A DNA stretch of 64,000 nucleotides. Origin: Syntrophales bacterium (lineage in GTDB: Bacteria; Desulfobacterota; Syntrophia; Syntrophales; UBA2210). Below, piece by piece: positions 1 through 8,745 of this stretch (positions are counted from its first letter, which is position 1; each line of letters opens with the position of its first letter). The notes under the pieces were generated by a model that saw only the letters and a list, made by a program, of their open reading frames with translations, was not told the origin of the DNA and searched no databases. The stretch covers positions 16,373 through 80,372 of the forward strand of contig JALNXD010000012.1 in the NCBI GenBank assembly GCA_023230565.1. The letters run 5' to 3'. The position numbers were made by a program, and so were the translations under genes.

Positions 1-16
1 CGAATGCAGTAAACAA

Positions 17-2500
17 TTATCCTGTTTTTGCCAATTCAAGACGATCCTTCCATCTTCTCATCAGCACATCTCTTATTAATTCATTTTCAGGTTTCGCCAG
101 GTCAGGATCTTTCATGCACAGAGAAAAAGCTTCTTTGCGGGCATGGTCGAGAAATACTCCGTCACGAACGATATTGGCCACACGAAAATCCGGAATGCCT
201 GCCTGCCGGGTCCCCAAAAATTCGCCCGGGCCTCTTATTGCAAGATCCTCTTCGGCAATTTCGAAGCCGTTTTCGGTTTTTTCCATAATTTGAAGTCTGC
301 GCTTTGCATCCCTCGATCCAAGATTATGGGCAATCAAAATACATGATGAAGGCTGTCTTCCTCTCCCAACTCTTCCACGCAACTGATGAAGTTGTGAAAG
401 TCCGAATCGCTCCGCGTGCTCTATTACCATCAGCGATGCCGAAGGGATATCTATTCCCACTTCGATTACCGTCGTGGAAACCAGTATATCTATGGTCCCT
501 TCTCTGAATTCTCCCATAATCTTGTCTTTTTCGCTCCCCTTCATGCGACCGTGCACCATACCTATGCGAAAGTCCGGAAAGATATCGTTACGGAGGTGCG
601 TCGCCATTGTCGTGGCATCTTTAAGATCCAGTATCTCTGATTCCTCCGCAAGAGGGTACACGATAAAAACCCGGTTTCCCTTTCTCACTTCTCTGCGTAT
701 CGCATCATACACGAGAATCATTTTGTTTTCTAAATAGAGTTTCGTCCTTACAGGCAATTTTGCCGGCGGCATTTCTTCTATGACGGATACGTCGAGATCT
801 CCGTATACTGTCATAGCCAGTGTCCGAGGAATAGGGGTTGCGGTCATTACAAGAACATCGGGCTTCTTCCCTTTTTCTCTTAGAGCCGCCCTCTGAAGAA
901 CGCCAAACCTGTGCTGTTCGTCTATAACCACAAAACCGAGATTTTTGAAAACAACTCCTTCCTGTACCAGACTGTGAGTACCTATAACAACATCGACTTT
1001 ACCGTTTTTAATTTTTTCCAGTACTTCCTTTCTTTCCGCTGCTTTTTTTGCCCCTGAAAGAAGTGCAGCCGTGATCCCGAGTTTCTCCGCCCATTCTCCG
1101 ATAGTGTGGTAATGCTGTTGTGCCAATATTTCAGTTGGGGCCATAATAGCCGATTGATAACTGTTCACTGAAGCGACAATTATAGGAACCATAGAGACAA
1201 CGGTTTTCCCGCTGCCGACATCTCCCTGAAGAAGCCTGTGCATCGGGCAATCGCGTCTCATATCGGCAAGGATCTCCTCTATAACTCTCTTTTGCGCATC
1301 GGTCAACTCAAAGGGAAGCATAGTATAAAATTTACGAACCAGCGGGGAGTCGGTCCTGAAAGAATTTCCCTTTCCCATTATAATGCCTCTCTTTTTCATC
1401 GCCAGCGCCAGTTCAAAAAAGAAAAATTCATCAAATATCATCCTGCGATGGGCATCCGATCGCCGAAGGTTTAACGATTGAATATCGGCATTGGAATCAG
1501 GAAAGTGAACATGCCGCAATGCTTTAGCCGTATCGGGAAAATTCATTTTCCGGCATATTTCCGAGGGCAAAGGGCTCACGAGATCCTGGGCATACTCGTC
1601 AAGCGCTTTCATTATAATTCGCCGTACCTGTTTCTGGGACAATCCCGCCATCTCGGAGTACACAGGGACAATTCTCTTTACATGCAGGGAATTGTCCCCT
1701 TCGGAATCAAGTCTCTCGAAATCTGGATGAATAATATCTTTTCCGAAAAGAGAGCCTTTTATTTCACCTGTTAAAAAAAACTGCTCGCCGGTTTTGAACA
1801 TTCGCCTCAGGAAAGCGGCATTTCCTCGGAACCATTTTGCTGTAATAATACCGCTGTCATCATTGAATGTAACTTCAAACACGCTTTTGGAGCGGTACCG
1901 TTTCAAAGATGAATTTACTGCCATCCCGAGAATGGTTTCGACACTTCCCACAGCTGCATCGGCGATTGGCACTATTTTCCTTCGATCTTCATAGCGGTGA
2001 GGCATAAAATAAAGTAAATCCTCGACAGTATTAATTCCCTTCTTTGCAAATAGTGCTGCAATTCGGGGCCCTATTCCTTTCACATACTGAACCGGCTGCG
2101 CGAGCCTGTTGAATGAAATTTCACACGTTCTTCCATTATCGTTGTTTTTCTCGGCAGCAGTGCACTTTTCTGCACCGGCAAGAGCATGTAATTCTTCAAG
2201 ACAGTGCAAGGCAGATATAAGACATGATTTTTTAGTTTCCCGGTCTGCAGCATCAAATCCTTTGAACATTTTCTCCATTCGCTTTCTGACTGAGCGAATC
2301 TGCGTAAAAGAGGCAGAATTATCCGGATAGGCATTTTCTATAACCGACAATTTGAAGAGAAACCCTTTTATTGAGGATTCGAAGTCCTTGACCAATTCCA
2401 GATTCTTAAATGAATTTCCAGATAAAAAATGCAGGGGAGCTTCCATGAGAGTCAAAATATTTCTTATTTCGCACATCGGGTCAAGCCTACATTGCACCAT
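17..2500 (-). CDS. recG: ATP-dependent DNA helicase RecG
   Basis: Superfamily 2 branch-migrating helicase that reverses stalled forks and unwinds Holliday junctions and D-loops. With the start used here the protein is 827 aa: an N-terminal region of about 150 residues, the wedge/OB domain (about 185-280), Walker A GDVGSGKT near 425, the DEQH box near 527, the MTATPIPRTLA motif, and QLRGRVGRG near 707. It is longer than the roughly 690 aa of E. coli RecG because of the N-terminal region, which some families carry. The frame is open back to 2752, but that stretch overlaps the divergent purM start and reads like noncoding sequence. ATG at 2500 was chosen; no clear Shine-Dalgarno precedes it, so the start could shift to the Met at 2476 or 2446. 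Confidence 0.95.
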   Translation of the reverse strand: MVQCRLDPMCEIRNILTLMEAPLHFLSGNSFKNLELVKDFESSIKGFLFKLSVIENAYPDNSASFTQIRSVRKRMEKMFKGFDAADRETKKSCLISALHCLEELHALAGAEKCTAAEKNNDNGRTCEISFNRLAQPVQYVKGIGPRIAALFAKKGINTVEDLLYFMPHRYEDRRKIVPIADAAVGSVETILGMAVNSSLKRYRSKSVFEVTFNDDSGIITAKWFRGNAAFLRRMFKTGEQFFLTGEIKGSLFGKDIIHPDFERLDSEGDNSLHVKRIVPVYSEMAGLSQKQVRRIIMKALDEYAQDLVSPLPSEICRKMNFPDTAKALRHVHFPDSNADIQSLNLRRSDAHRRMIFDEFFFFELALAMKKRGIIMGKGNSFRTDSPLVRKFYTMLPFELTDAQKRVIEEILADMRRDCPMHRLLQGDVGSGKTVVSMVPIIVASVNSYQSAIMAPTEILAQQHYHTIGEWAEKLGITAALLSGAKKAAERKEVLEKIKNGKVDVVIGTHSLVQEGVVFKNLGFVVIDEQHRFGVLQRAALREKGKKPDVLVMTATPIPRTLAMTVYGDLDVSVIEEMPPAKLPVRTKLYLENKMILVYDAIRREVRKGNRVFIVYPLAEESEILDLKDATTMATHLRNDIFPDFRIGMVHGRMKGSEKDKIMGEFREGTIDILVSTTVIEVGIDIPSASLMVIEHAERFGLSQLHQLRGRVGRGRQPSSCILIAHNLGSRDAKRRLQIMEKTENGFEIAEEDLAIRGPGEFLGTRQAGIPDFRVANIVRDGVFLDHARKEAFSLCMKDPDLAKPENELIRDVLMRRWKDRLELAKTG

Positions 2501-2548
2501 TTTTTTTTGGTCGCTAAGACTGCGATTTATTAACAGATCTGTATTCCT

Positions 2549-2580
2549 TTGACAAGGAAAGAATTGACATTTTATATAAT
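2549..2580 (+). promoter_or_regulatory. candidate sigma-70 promoter of purM operon
   Basis: A perfect TATAAT lies at 2575-2580. A perfect TTGACA lies at 2549-2554, but 20 bp away; a second TTGACA at 2564 is too close. TATATA at 2573 would give an 18-bp spacer. It sits 55-85 bp before the purM start, and the purM RBS AGGAAAGGA is at 2613-2621. Confidence 0.4.
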
Positions 2581-2633
2581 TAGGTTTATTTACAACGAAA
2601 TTATTATGCTCATAGGAAAGGACCCTGAAAAAT

Positions 2634-3680
2634 ATGGGGGAAAACGGATTTTCGTATAAAGATGCAGGTGTCGATATCGACAGGGCAAATTCATTTATAG
2701 AAAAAATCAGACCGTTGGTCAAAAAAGCACACAGAAAAGGAGTATTGAGCAATATTGGAAGTTTCGGCGGCCTGTTTCATCTTGACATAGAAACCTACAA
2801 AAATCCGGTTCTCGTATCTACTACCGACGGCGTCGGGACAAAGCTCATGATTGCTCATGAGATGGATAAGCACGATACCGTGGGGATCGATCTTGTAGCC
2901 ATGAATGTAAACGATCTTACGGTCCAGGGTGCTGAGCCTCTTTTTTTCCTGGATTATATTGCGTGCGGCAAAATAGATACAGAAAAAAGCGTTAACATCA
3001 TTGAAGGGATCGTGAAGGGCTGCACTGAATCGGGATGCGCACTTATTGGCGGAGAAACTGCTGAAATGCCCGGTTTTTATAAAGATGACGACTATGATCT
3101 TGCCGGTTTCTGCGTAGGGGTAGTTGATTACGAAAAAGTAATAGATGGCTCGGATATCCGGGCCGGAGACACAATAATAGGGCTTGCATCAAGCGGCATT
3201 CACAGCAATGGCTATTCCCTGGTTAGAAAGGCACTTTTGAAAACCGCGGGATTCCGCCTTGACTCCCGTTTAGATGAACTGGACGAACCGCTTGGCCTTG
3301 AGTTGCTCCGTCCGACCCGCATTTACACAAAAGCCATACTCAATCTGATAAAGAATGTATCGGTAAACGGTATGATACATATAACCGGCGGCGGATTCAT
3401 AGACAATATACCGAGAATCCTCCCCGAACCCTGCCAGGCGGTCATCCAGAAAAACAGCTGGCCAATACCGCCTATTTTCAAGATCATCCAAAGAGCGGGC
3501 CAAATAGAGGAATCGGAAATGTACAGAGTTTTTAACATGGGAATCGGAATGATGGTTATAATCCATGAAGAAGATGTAAGCGATGCAATTGAAAGACTGA
3601 CATTCCTGGGTGAAAAAGCTTACATAATAGGCTCTGTTTCACAGAGAAGCCAAGCCGGTAAACCGGTTATTTTTGAATAA
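2634..3680 (+). CDS. purM: phosphoribosylformylglycinamidine cyclo-ligase PurM
   Basis: AIR synthetase: ATP-dependent ring closure of FGAM to aminoimidazole ribonucleotide, step five of de novo purine synthesis, cytosolic. At 348 aa it has the usual family length. Visible family motifs are SYKDAGVDI at the N-terminus, STTDGVGTKL near 62-71, the GGETAEMPGFY segment near 139-149, and LASSGIHSNGYSLVRK. The start ATG at 2634 follows an AGGAAAGGA ribosome site at a normal distance. It is divergent from recG and two bases upstream of purN, so purM and purN are surely co-transcribed. Confidence 0.97.
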   Translation: MGENGFSYKDAGVDIDRANSFIEKIRPLVKKAHRKGVLSNIGSFGGLFHLDIETYKNPVLVSTTDGVGTKLMIAHEMDKHDTVGIDLVAMNVNDLTVQGAEPLFFLDYIACGKIDTEKSVNIIEGIVKGCTESGCALIGGETAEMPGFYKDDDYDLAGFCVGVVDYEKVIDGSDIRAGDTIIGLASSGIHSNGYSLVRKALLKTAGFRLDSRLDELDEPLGLELLRPTRIYTKAILNLIKNVSVNGMIHITGGGFIDNIPRILPEPCQAVIQKNSWPIPPIFKIIQRAGQIEESEMYRVFNMGIGMMVIIHEEDVSDAIERLTFLGEKAYIIGSVSQRSQAGKPVIFE

Positions 3681-3682
3681 AG

Positions 3683-4348
3683 ATGAAGCGTATTGTTAAT
3701 ATAGGTGTCCTGGTATCAGGAAGCGGGTCAAATCTGCAGTCGATCATCGACAGTATACACAATGGAAAGCTTGATGCCAGAATCCGCATAGTTATAAGCA
3801 ACAACGCGGAGGCATATGCTTTGAAGAGAGCTGAAGCCAATAATATTCCGACGGCTGTAATAGATCACAGGCAATTCAATGATCGCGACGATTTTGAAAT
3901 GAATCTGATCGAAATACTGAACTCCCACCAGGTAGAACTTGTCGTATTGGCAGGATTCATGCGCATCCTTTCATCCCTGTTTCTGGATGCCTTTCCCATG
4001 AGAGTTATGAATATACATCCCGCTCTTCTTCCATCTTTTCAGGGCATTCATGGACAAACGCAGGCATATGACTACGGAGTAAAATTTTCCGGATGCACGG
4101 TTCACTTCGCTGACGCCGGTATTGATACAGGCCCCATAATAATACAAGCAGTTGTCCCTGTTTTTGATAACGATACTGCAGACTCTCTCCAGCAGAGGAT
4201 TCTAAAAGAGGAACATCGAATATATCCTCAGGCAATCCAGTTTTTTGCTGAAGGGCGCGTTGTTATCGAAGGAAGAAAAGTCCGTGTCATAAATTCAAGA
4301 TCAATGGAGGAGTCCTCCTTGCACAATCCTCTTTTAGAAGACTTCTAA
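3683..4348 (+). CDS. purN: phosphoribosylglycinamide formyltransferase PurN
   Basis: GAR transformylase using 10-formyl-tetrahydrofolate, step three of purine synthesis. At 221 aa it is slightly longer than E. coli PurN (212). The N-terminal LVSGSGSNLQSIID binds the substrate phosphate. The catalytic Asn/His lie in MNIHPALLPSF (about 109-119) and the catalytic Asp in HFADAGIDTGPII (about 147). The ATG lies 2 nt after the purM stop, which indicates translational coupling. The next gene (DUF523) follows after 3 nt. Confidence 0.96.
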   Translation: MKRIVNIGVLVSGSGSNLQSIIDSIHNGKLDARIRIVISNNAEAYALKRAEANNIPTAVIDHRQFNDRDDFEMNLIEILNSHQVELVVLAGFMRILSSLFLDAFPMRVMNIHPALLPSFQGIHGQTQAYDYGVKFSGCTVHFADAGIDTGPIIIQAVVPVFDNDTADSLQQRILKEEHRIYPQAIQFFAEGRVVIEGRKVRVINSRSMEESSLHNPLLEDF

Positions 4349-4351
4349 GAT

Positions 4352-4807
4352 ATGATAATAGTGAGCTCATGTCTTCTTGGAGTATGCTGCCGTTACGACG
4401 CTACACACAGTATTGACAGGACCATTCTTTCACTTGCCGATTTGGAAGCAATAATTCCGGTATGCCCGGAACAATTAGGCGGACTCACTACTCCACGACC
4501 ACCAGCACAAATTGTAAAGGGGAGCGGAATAGACGTCTTAATGCGAAAAGCAAAAGTAATCGATTCTGAAAACAGGGATGTGACCTCTAATTTTCTGACT
4601 GGTGCCGAAATGGCACTCCTGATTGCTCAAACACTTAAAATCAAAAAAGCCATACTGAAAGAAAGAAGCCCTTCATGCGGAGTCCATTATATAAAAAAAG
4701 GCGATCTTCTCACAAAAGGCTCAGGAGTAACGACAGAGCTTTTCAGACGGAATGGAATCAGGGTGATTTCATCAGCGGAAATAAATAAAGAATTCCTGAT
4801 GTCATAA
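4352..4807 (+). CDS. DUF523 family protein
   Basis: A 151-aa cytosolic protein of the DUF523 family, whose biochemical function is not established. Seen here: the N-terminal VSSCLLGVCCRYDATHS with clustered cysteines, the VCPEQLGGL segment, and KERSPSCGV in the second half, all diagnostic for the family. The conserved cysteines suggest metal or Fe-S binding, which is inference. It starts 3 nt after purN, so it is probably the last gene of a purM-purN-DUF523 operon. No link to purine synthesis is known to me. Confidence 0.85.
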   Translation: MIIVSSCLLGVCCRYDATHSIDRTILSLADLEAIIPVCPEQLGGLTTPRPPAQIVKGSGIDVLMRKAKVIDSENRDVTSNFLTGAEMALLIAQTLKIKKAILKERSPSCGVHYIKKGDLLTKGSGVTTELFRRNGIRVISSAEINKEFLMS

Positions 4808-4974
4808 TAACCGGAAATGGCGGGAATGACCTTTGCAGCGTGCCTTAGGTCGCGATACCCTTTCGTCTAATGTAAAAAAAGCATTCTCCCGTATCGAGGT
4901 ATTCCACATTTCACAGAATCGGAGGAGAGATAACGGGCGACAGCATTCAAAACGGGTTATAGGAGAATCTGCTT

Positions 4975-6255
4975 ATGTTTAATATCAAGGATCTTGGAAT
5001 TCGGACAATCGTATCGCCTATCACGGCGGATAATTTTATCGATGACATGTACAGGACTCTTTACTGCCATTATGTTGACCTGAGGCATAACACTTCAGGT
5101 TCTGCGTCAGAATCACTTGAACTGGCGGGACCCAGAAAAATGATCTTTTTCGATCCATCTAAAACCAAAGCCGCTGTTATAACGTGCGGAGGATTGAGTC
5201 CCGGCATAAACGATGTTATCAGGGCAATAGTAATGGAACTTTATTACCGGTATCAGGTAAAAAACATAAATGGAATACGATACGGATTCCGGGGATTAAT
5301 TCCTGCTTTCGGGCACTCGATAGTTGACCTTGAACCGGATTTAGTAAAAGATATTCACACAGTAGGCGGCAGCATACTTTCATCGTCACGGGGAAATCAG
5401 GATATTGCGCAAATGGTCGAATCACTTGCAAGGATGAATATCAATCTGTTCTTCTGTATTGGCGGCGACGGTACTATGAAGGCTGCAAAATTAATTACCG
5501 AGGAGATTAACCGTCAAAACCTCAAAATAGGTGTGATCGGAATTCCGAAAACAATAGATAATGACTTGAATCTCATAGATAAAACATTCGGCTTCGATAC
5601 TGCAATTTCTGAGGTAGTCAAAGTTATTCAATGTGCTCATGTAGAATCGAAAGGCGCGCCGAAGGGTATTGGTCTTGTAAAGATTATGGGCCGTGAATCA
5701 GGCCATATTGCCGTCAGTGCGACTTTGGCAAATAATGATGTGAATTTTGCTCTCATCCCGGAGGTCCCTTTTGATTTAAGAGGCGACAGGGGTTTTCTGA
5801 AAATTCTGGAGGAGCGCATCATTCGCCGAGACCACGCACTTATACTTGTATCCGAAGGTGCCGGACAGGATCTGTTCAGCAGATCTGAAGTACAGAAAAA
5901 GGATGCCTCCGGCAATATAAGACTTAGAGATATAGGAATACTGCTTAAATCAGAAATTGAAAGTTATTTTCTTTCGAAAGGTTTTGAGATCAATCTTAAA
6001 TATTTCGATCCAAGCTACATAATAAGAAGCGTGCCCGCTAATGCAAGTGACAGTATCTACTGTACACTGCTTGGCCAGTATGCTGTTCATGCAGGAATGG
6101 CAGGAAAAACCGGGATGGTGGTAGGCCGCTATAACAATGAATACATTCACTTGCCTCTTGAAGCAGTGACCTCAAGAAAAAAAGTCAATATAAACGGGAA
6201 CCTGTGGATGAGAGCCCTGGAAGCAACGGGGCAGCCGTTTTCAATGAAAAATTAA
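4975..6255 (+). CDS. pfkA: 6-phosphofructokinase, ATP-type residues (group II-like)
   Basis: Phosphorylates fructose-6-phosphate to fructose-1,6-bisphosphate in glycolysis. The 426-aa protein has about 65 residues before the PFK fold (TCGGLSPGINDVIRAIV). Phosphodonor residues are readable: the GGDGT motif has Gly where PPi enzymes have Asp, while PKTIDND keeps Lys. This Gly/Lys pair is known from ATP-dependent PFKs of the plant and trypanosome type, so ATP is the likelier donor. MGRESGHIA, the fructose-6-P-contact region, is present. An AGGAG site about 10 nt upstream supports the ATG. It stands alone; 4808-4974 holds no gene. Confidence 0.9.
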   Translation: MFNIKDLGIRTIVSPITADNFIDDMYRTLYCHYVDLRHNTSGSASESLELAGPRKMIFFDPSKTKAAVITCGGLSPGINDVIRAIVMELYYRYQVKNINGIRYGFRGLIPAFGHSIVDLEPDLVKDIHTVGGSILSSSRGNQDIAQMVESLARMNINLFFCIGGDGTMKAAKLITEEINRQNLKIGVIGIPKTIDNDLNLIDKTFGFDTAISEVVKVIQCAHVESKGAPKGIGLVKIMGRESGHIAVSATLANNDVNFALIPEVPFDLRGDRGFLKILEERIIRRDHALILVSEGAGQDLFSRSEVQKKDASGNIRLRDIGILLKSEIESYFLSKGFEINLKYFDPSYIIRSVPANASDSIYCTLLGQYAVHAGMAGKTGMVVGRYNNEYIHLPLEAVTSRKKVNINGNLWMRALEATGQPFSMKN

Positions 6256-6348
6256 AAAAAACTTGCATGTTTTCAAATGATAGTTTAAGTAATATCCTTT
6301 CATGCACATTGAGAATATTTAGCGTAACGTTTTCAAGGAGAAAAAGAA

Positions 6349-6549
6349 ATGTCTCGAATCTGCGATATTTGCGGGAAAGGTCCCACAGTAGGAAATAACG
6401 TGAGTCATGCAAACAATAAAACCAGCAAAATATGGTACCCCAATCTCCAGAAAATACGAGTAAGGGATATCAAAACAGGCGCTGTGAAGAGAATGAAGGT
6501 ATGCACAAGGTGTATCCGTTCGGGTCACATTACTAAGGCCACTCAGTAG
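6349..6549 (+). CDS. rpmB: 50S ribosomal protein L28
   Basis: Large-subunit ribosomal protein, 66 aa. It has the zinc-binding (C+) form: CDIC at residues 5-8 and CTRC near 52-55 make a four-cysteine site, so ribosome assembly here depends on zinc for this paralogue. An AAGGAG site lies 8 nt before the ATG. It is monocistronic and followed at once by an intrinsic terminator. rpmG, often beside rpmB, is absent here. Confidence 0.96.
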   Translation: MSRICDICGKGPTVGNNVSHANNKTSKIWYPNLQKIRVRDIKTGAVKRMKVCTRCIRSGHITKATQ

Positions 6550-6575
6550 CGCTTCAGTTTTTTGCATGTATTACA

Positions 6576-6605
6576 GGTGATGGATTTTTATTCATCACCA
6601 TTTTT
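6576..6605 (+). terminator. rho-independent terminator after rpmB
   Basis: GGTGATG (6576-6582) pairs with CATCACC (6593-6599), followed by ATTTTT. It lies 27 nt after the rpmB stop. A TATAAT at 6607-6612 directly behind it could be the -10 of the next gene. Confidence 0.85.
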
Positions 6606-6656
6606 GTATAATACGGCCACTATTGGCGATTTGCACATGTGAAAGGAGTGAGCGTT

Positions 6657-7214
6657 GTGTCCAAAGTAAAAATAGGTCCCCAAACGATGCTTTATCCTAT
6701 GCCCGCTGTCCTTATCGGGACAATGATAAATAACCGTCCTAATTTTATGACCGCCGCATGGTGTTCAATTGCTTCTTTTACTCCTCCGGCAGTTGCGGTC
6801 GCAATCCAGAAAAAACGCTATACCCTCGAAGGCATACAAGAAACAAAGGTTTTTTCTGTAAATGTACCCTCCTCGGATATGGCAAAAGCCGTTGATTATT
6901 GCGGTATTTATTCAGGCCGCAACAAAGATAAGTCTTCTATTTTTACTCTATCTTACGGAGATTTGAAGTCGGCGCCTTTGATCGATGAATGTCCTGTCAG
7001 CCTTGAATGCACGCTTATTGAATCCCTTGATCTCGGAAGCCATACACTCATCGTCGGGGAAATTGCAGAAACTTATCTTGACGAGGAATGCACTGTTAAC
7101 AACAAACCGGCAGCTTTAAAAATTGATCCTCTTATTTTTGTTCCCGGCACGTTGGAATATTTCAAGCTCGGAAATGTAGTCGGCCGCGCCTACCGCATTG
7201 GAAAAGAAGAATAA
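6657..7214 (+). CDS. flavin reductase-like FMN-binding protein
   Basis: Flavin reductase-like / flavoredoxin family: a split-barrel FMN protein, typically reducing flavin or relaying electrons from NAD(P)H in anaerobes. Seen here: MTAAWCSIASFTPPAVAVAI and the FSVNVPSSDM strand region, then CPVSLECTLIESLDLGSHTLIVGE, all family-typical. I chose GTG at 6657 because AAAGGAG (6642-6648) lies 8 nt before it, giving 185 aa; an earlier GTG at 6639 would precede that site. It is a single gene between the rpmB terminator and the convergent plsC. The physiological partner cannot be told from context. Confidence 0.85.
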   Translation: MSKVKIGPQTMLYPMPAVLIGTMINNRPNFMTAAWCSIASFTPPAVAVAIQKKRYTLEGIQETKVFSVNVPSSDMAKAVDYCGIYSGRNKDKSSIFTLSYGDLKSAPLIDECPVSLECTLIESLDLGSHTLIVGEIAETYLDEECTVNNKPAALKIDPLIFVPGTLEYFKLGNVVGRAYRIGKEE

Positions 7215-7403
7215 AAAACCACAGCCGCTGATGTTATCACGATTGATACATCTCATGGCCATACTGAAACCGTTATTGAAGCTGTACGGGATACGAATAG
7301 AAACTTTCACGGGCAGGATTCAAAAAAAGTTCGTTGCCGCTTCTTGGCGCCAATTCCACGTTTCTTTCTTATCGATTGCCACCTTCGAAGAGACAGAATC
7401 GCT

Positions 7404-8153
7404 TCACGAGTCTCGGAATTGTCCTTCGTACAATTCCGATTCGATTGCAGTTCTCGCCATCTGCATGAGTTCTTCTTTATTTTCAGAGGAGTAGCTACTT
7501 ACAGGAATCGGGTCATGAATTACAAGTTCCATTGAACCGGGCACCATTTTTAAAGTACCTTTCGGCAGCACGTGCATTCCCCCTCTCACCGTCACAGGAA
7601 GTATAGGAACTCCAGCAGCAAGCGCTATCACGAATCCGCCTTTTTTGAATGGGAGAAGCTGTCCGTTCGAGCTTCTCGTCCCTTCAGGGAAAAACATAAT
7701 TGAAGCTCCCTGCCTGATTTTTTCTCCCGCAGACTGAAGACTTTGGCGGGCTTTTTCCGAATTGCCCCTGTCTATTGATATCGTTCCTATCCGTTCGCAG
7801 CAAAATCCGAAAAACGGAATTCGCCTTAATTCGATTTTCATTACCCATCTGAACTGTAAGGGCAGATATCCCATTAAGGCAAGTACATCATAGTGGCTTT
7901 GATGATTTGCCATAACAATATAAGGCTGATTTTTTTTTATGTGGTTCAGGCCTTGTACTGATACACGAACGCCGGACATACGGAGATTGTTTCTTGACCA
8001 GGTTTTCCCGATATTAAAACCGGCGTTACCTCTGGGATCGAAAAGAGATGCGATAATTGCCGCAAGTCCCATAACAAATGTTTGCAGTACAATAAATGCC
8101 ATCAAGAAGGGGCGATAGAGAATAAAAGCCAATCTTTTTATTTTTGTTTGCAT
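7404..8153 (-). CDS. plsC: 1-acyl-sn-glycerol-3-phosphate acyltransferase
   Basis: Acylates lysophosphatidic acid to phosphatidic acid in membrane phospholipid synthesis. The 249-aa protein has an N-terminal hydrophobic segment (FLMAFIVLQTFVMGLAAIIA) anchoring it to the inner membrane. The catalytic NHQSHYD (NHx4D) block is near 78-84, the glycerol-phosphate site FPEGTRSSNG near 155-165, and the VPILPVTVRG block follows. The ATG at 8153 is the first in frame. It converges with the flavin reductase-like gene, with 190 bp of unassigned sequence between them. Confidence 0.93.
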   Translation of the reverse strand: MQTKIKRLAFILYRPFLMAFIVLQTFVMGLAAIIASLFDPRGNAGFNIGKTWSRNNLRMSGVRVSVQGLNHIKKNQPYIVMANHQSHYDVLALMGYLPLQFRWVMKIELRRIPFFGFCCERIGTISIDRGNSEKARQSLQSAGEKIRQGASIMFFPEGTRSSNGQLLPFKKGGFVIALAAGVPILPVTVRGGMHVLPKGTLKMVPGSMELVIHDPIPVSSYSSENKEELMQMARTAIESELYEGQFRDS

Positions 8154-8286
8154 TGCCTCACCTGTATACCTTCTGAACTACTCAGTCAATAAGTACTTTC
8201 CTGCATAACGTTCTCCGGTAAAGAAATCAACCTACAAAATTGTCAACCCGTTCCCGAAATCATTTTACCTGTTGTAAAAAAATTGT

Positions 8287-8565
8287 TCATTTTAAATCTG
8301 CAGCCGGTATGATCTCAAAATCTATTTCATGGTGCAGTTCAACCAGAATTTTATCCACAAGATCAACAAAATCAGATGCTATTTCAAGCTTTACGATAGT
8401 TTTCCTTGCATCCAGAGTGATTGTATTCGCTATGCCTTCATACCCCTCGAACAAGTACTTTATATAGAATACATCTTTTCTTCGCACGTGAAGATAACGT
8501 ACTGTGGTGCAATCAGTATTTTCCACCTTGTCACCTGCCGCATTTGAGCTGAGGATGTGTACCAT
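8287..8565 (-). CDS. DUF4911 family protein
   Basis: A 92-aa small protein matching the DUF4911 pattern (RYLHVRRKDVFYIKYLFEGY, then a VKLEIASDF-type strand), a family I know mostly from deltaproteobacteria, with no assigned function. It has no signal peptide or membrane segment, so it is probably cytosolic. The ATG at 8565 lacks a good ribosome site; a GTG at 8526 preceded by AGGTGA is an alternative start. It is divergent from recJ, about 180 bp away. Confidence 0.7.
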   Translation of the reverse strand: MVHILSSNAAGDKVENTDCTTVRYLHVRRKDVFYIKYLFEGYEGIANTITLDARKTIVKLEIASDFVDLVDKILVELHHEIDFEIIPAADLK

Positions 8566-8745
8566 CGATATGTTAAAAATTCAAGCAGCGAACCGGTCTT
8601 GCAAATCCCGTCTTGACAAGAACAGTCCTGCTCGTCTATAGTCTTACGCGTTTTCATTTGCATTCGAAAGGGGTTATATTCTCAGTCCAACCTCTTTGGA
8701 AAATTGAACCTCATATGAAAAGACATCTCTTCACGGGGAAATTGG

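Noticed and set aside
2501..2752. N-terminal extension of the recG frame by 84 codons
   Set aside because: It overlaps the purM start and promoter on the opposite strand, and the translated part is low-quality, without similarity to RecG.
6607..6612. TATAAT before the flavin reductase-like gene as a full promoter
   Set aside because: No acceptable -35 element 16-18 bp upstream; the space is occupied by the rpmB terminator.
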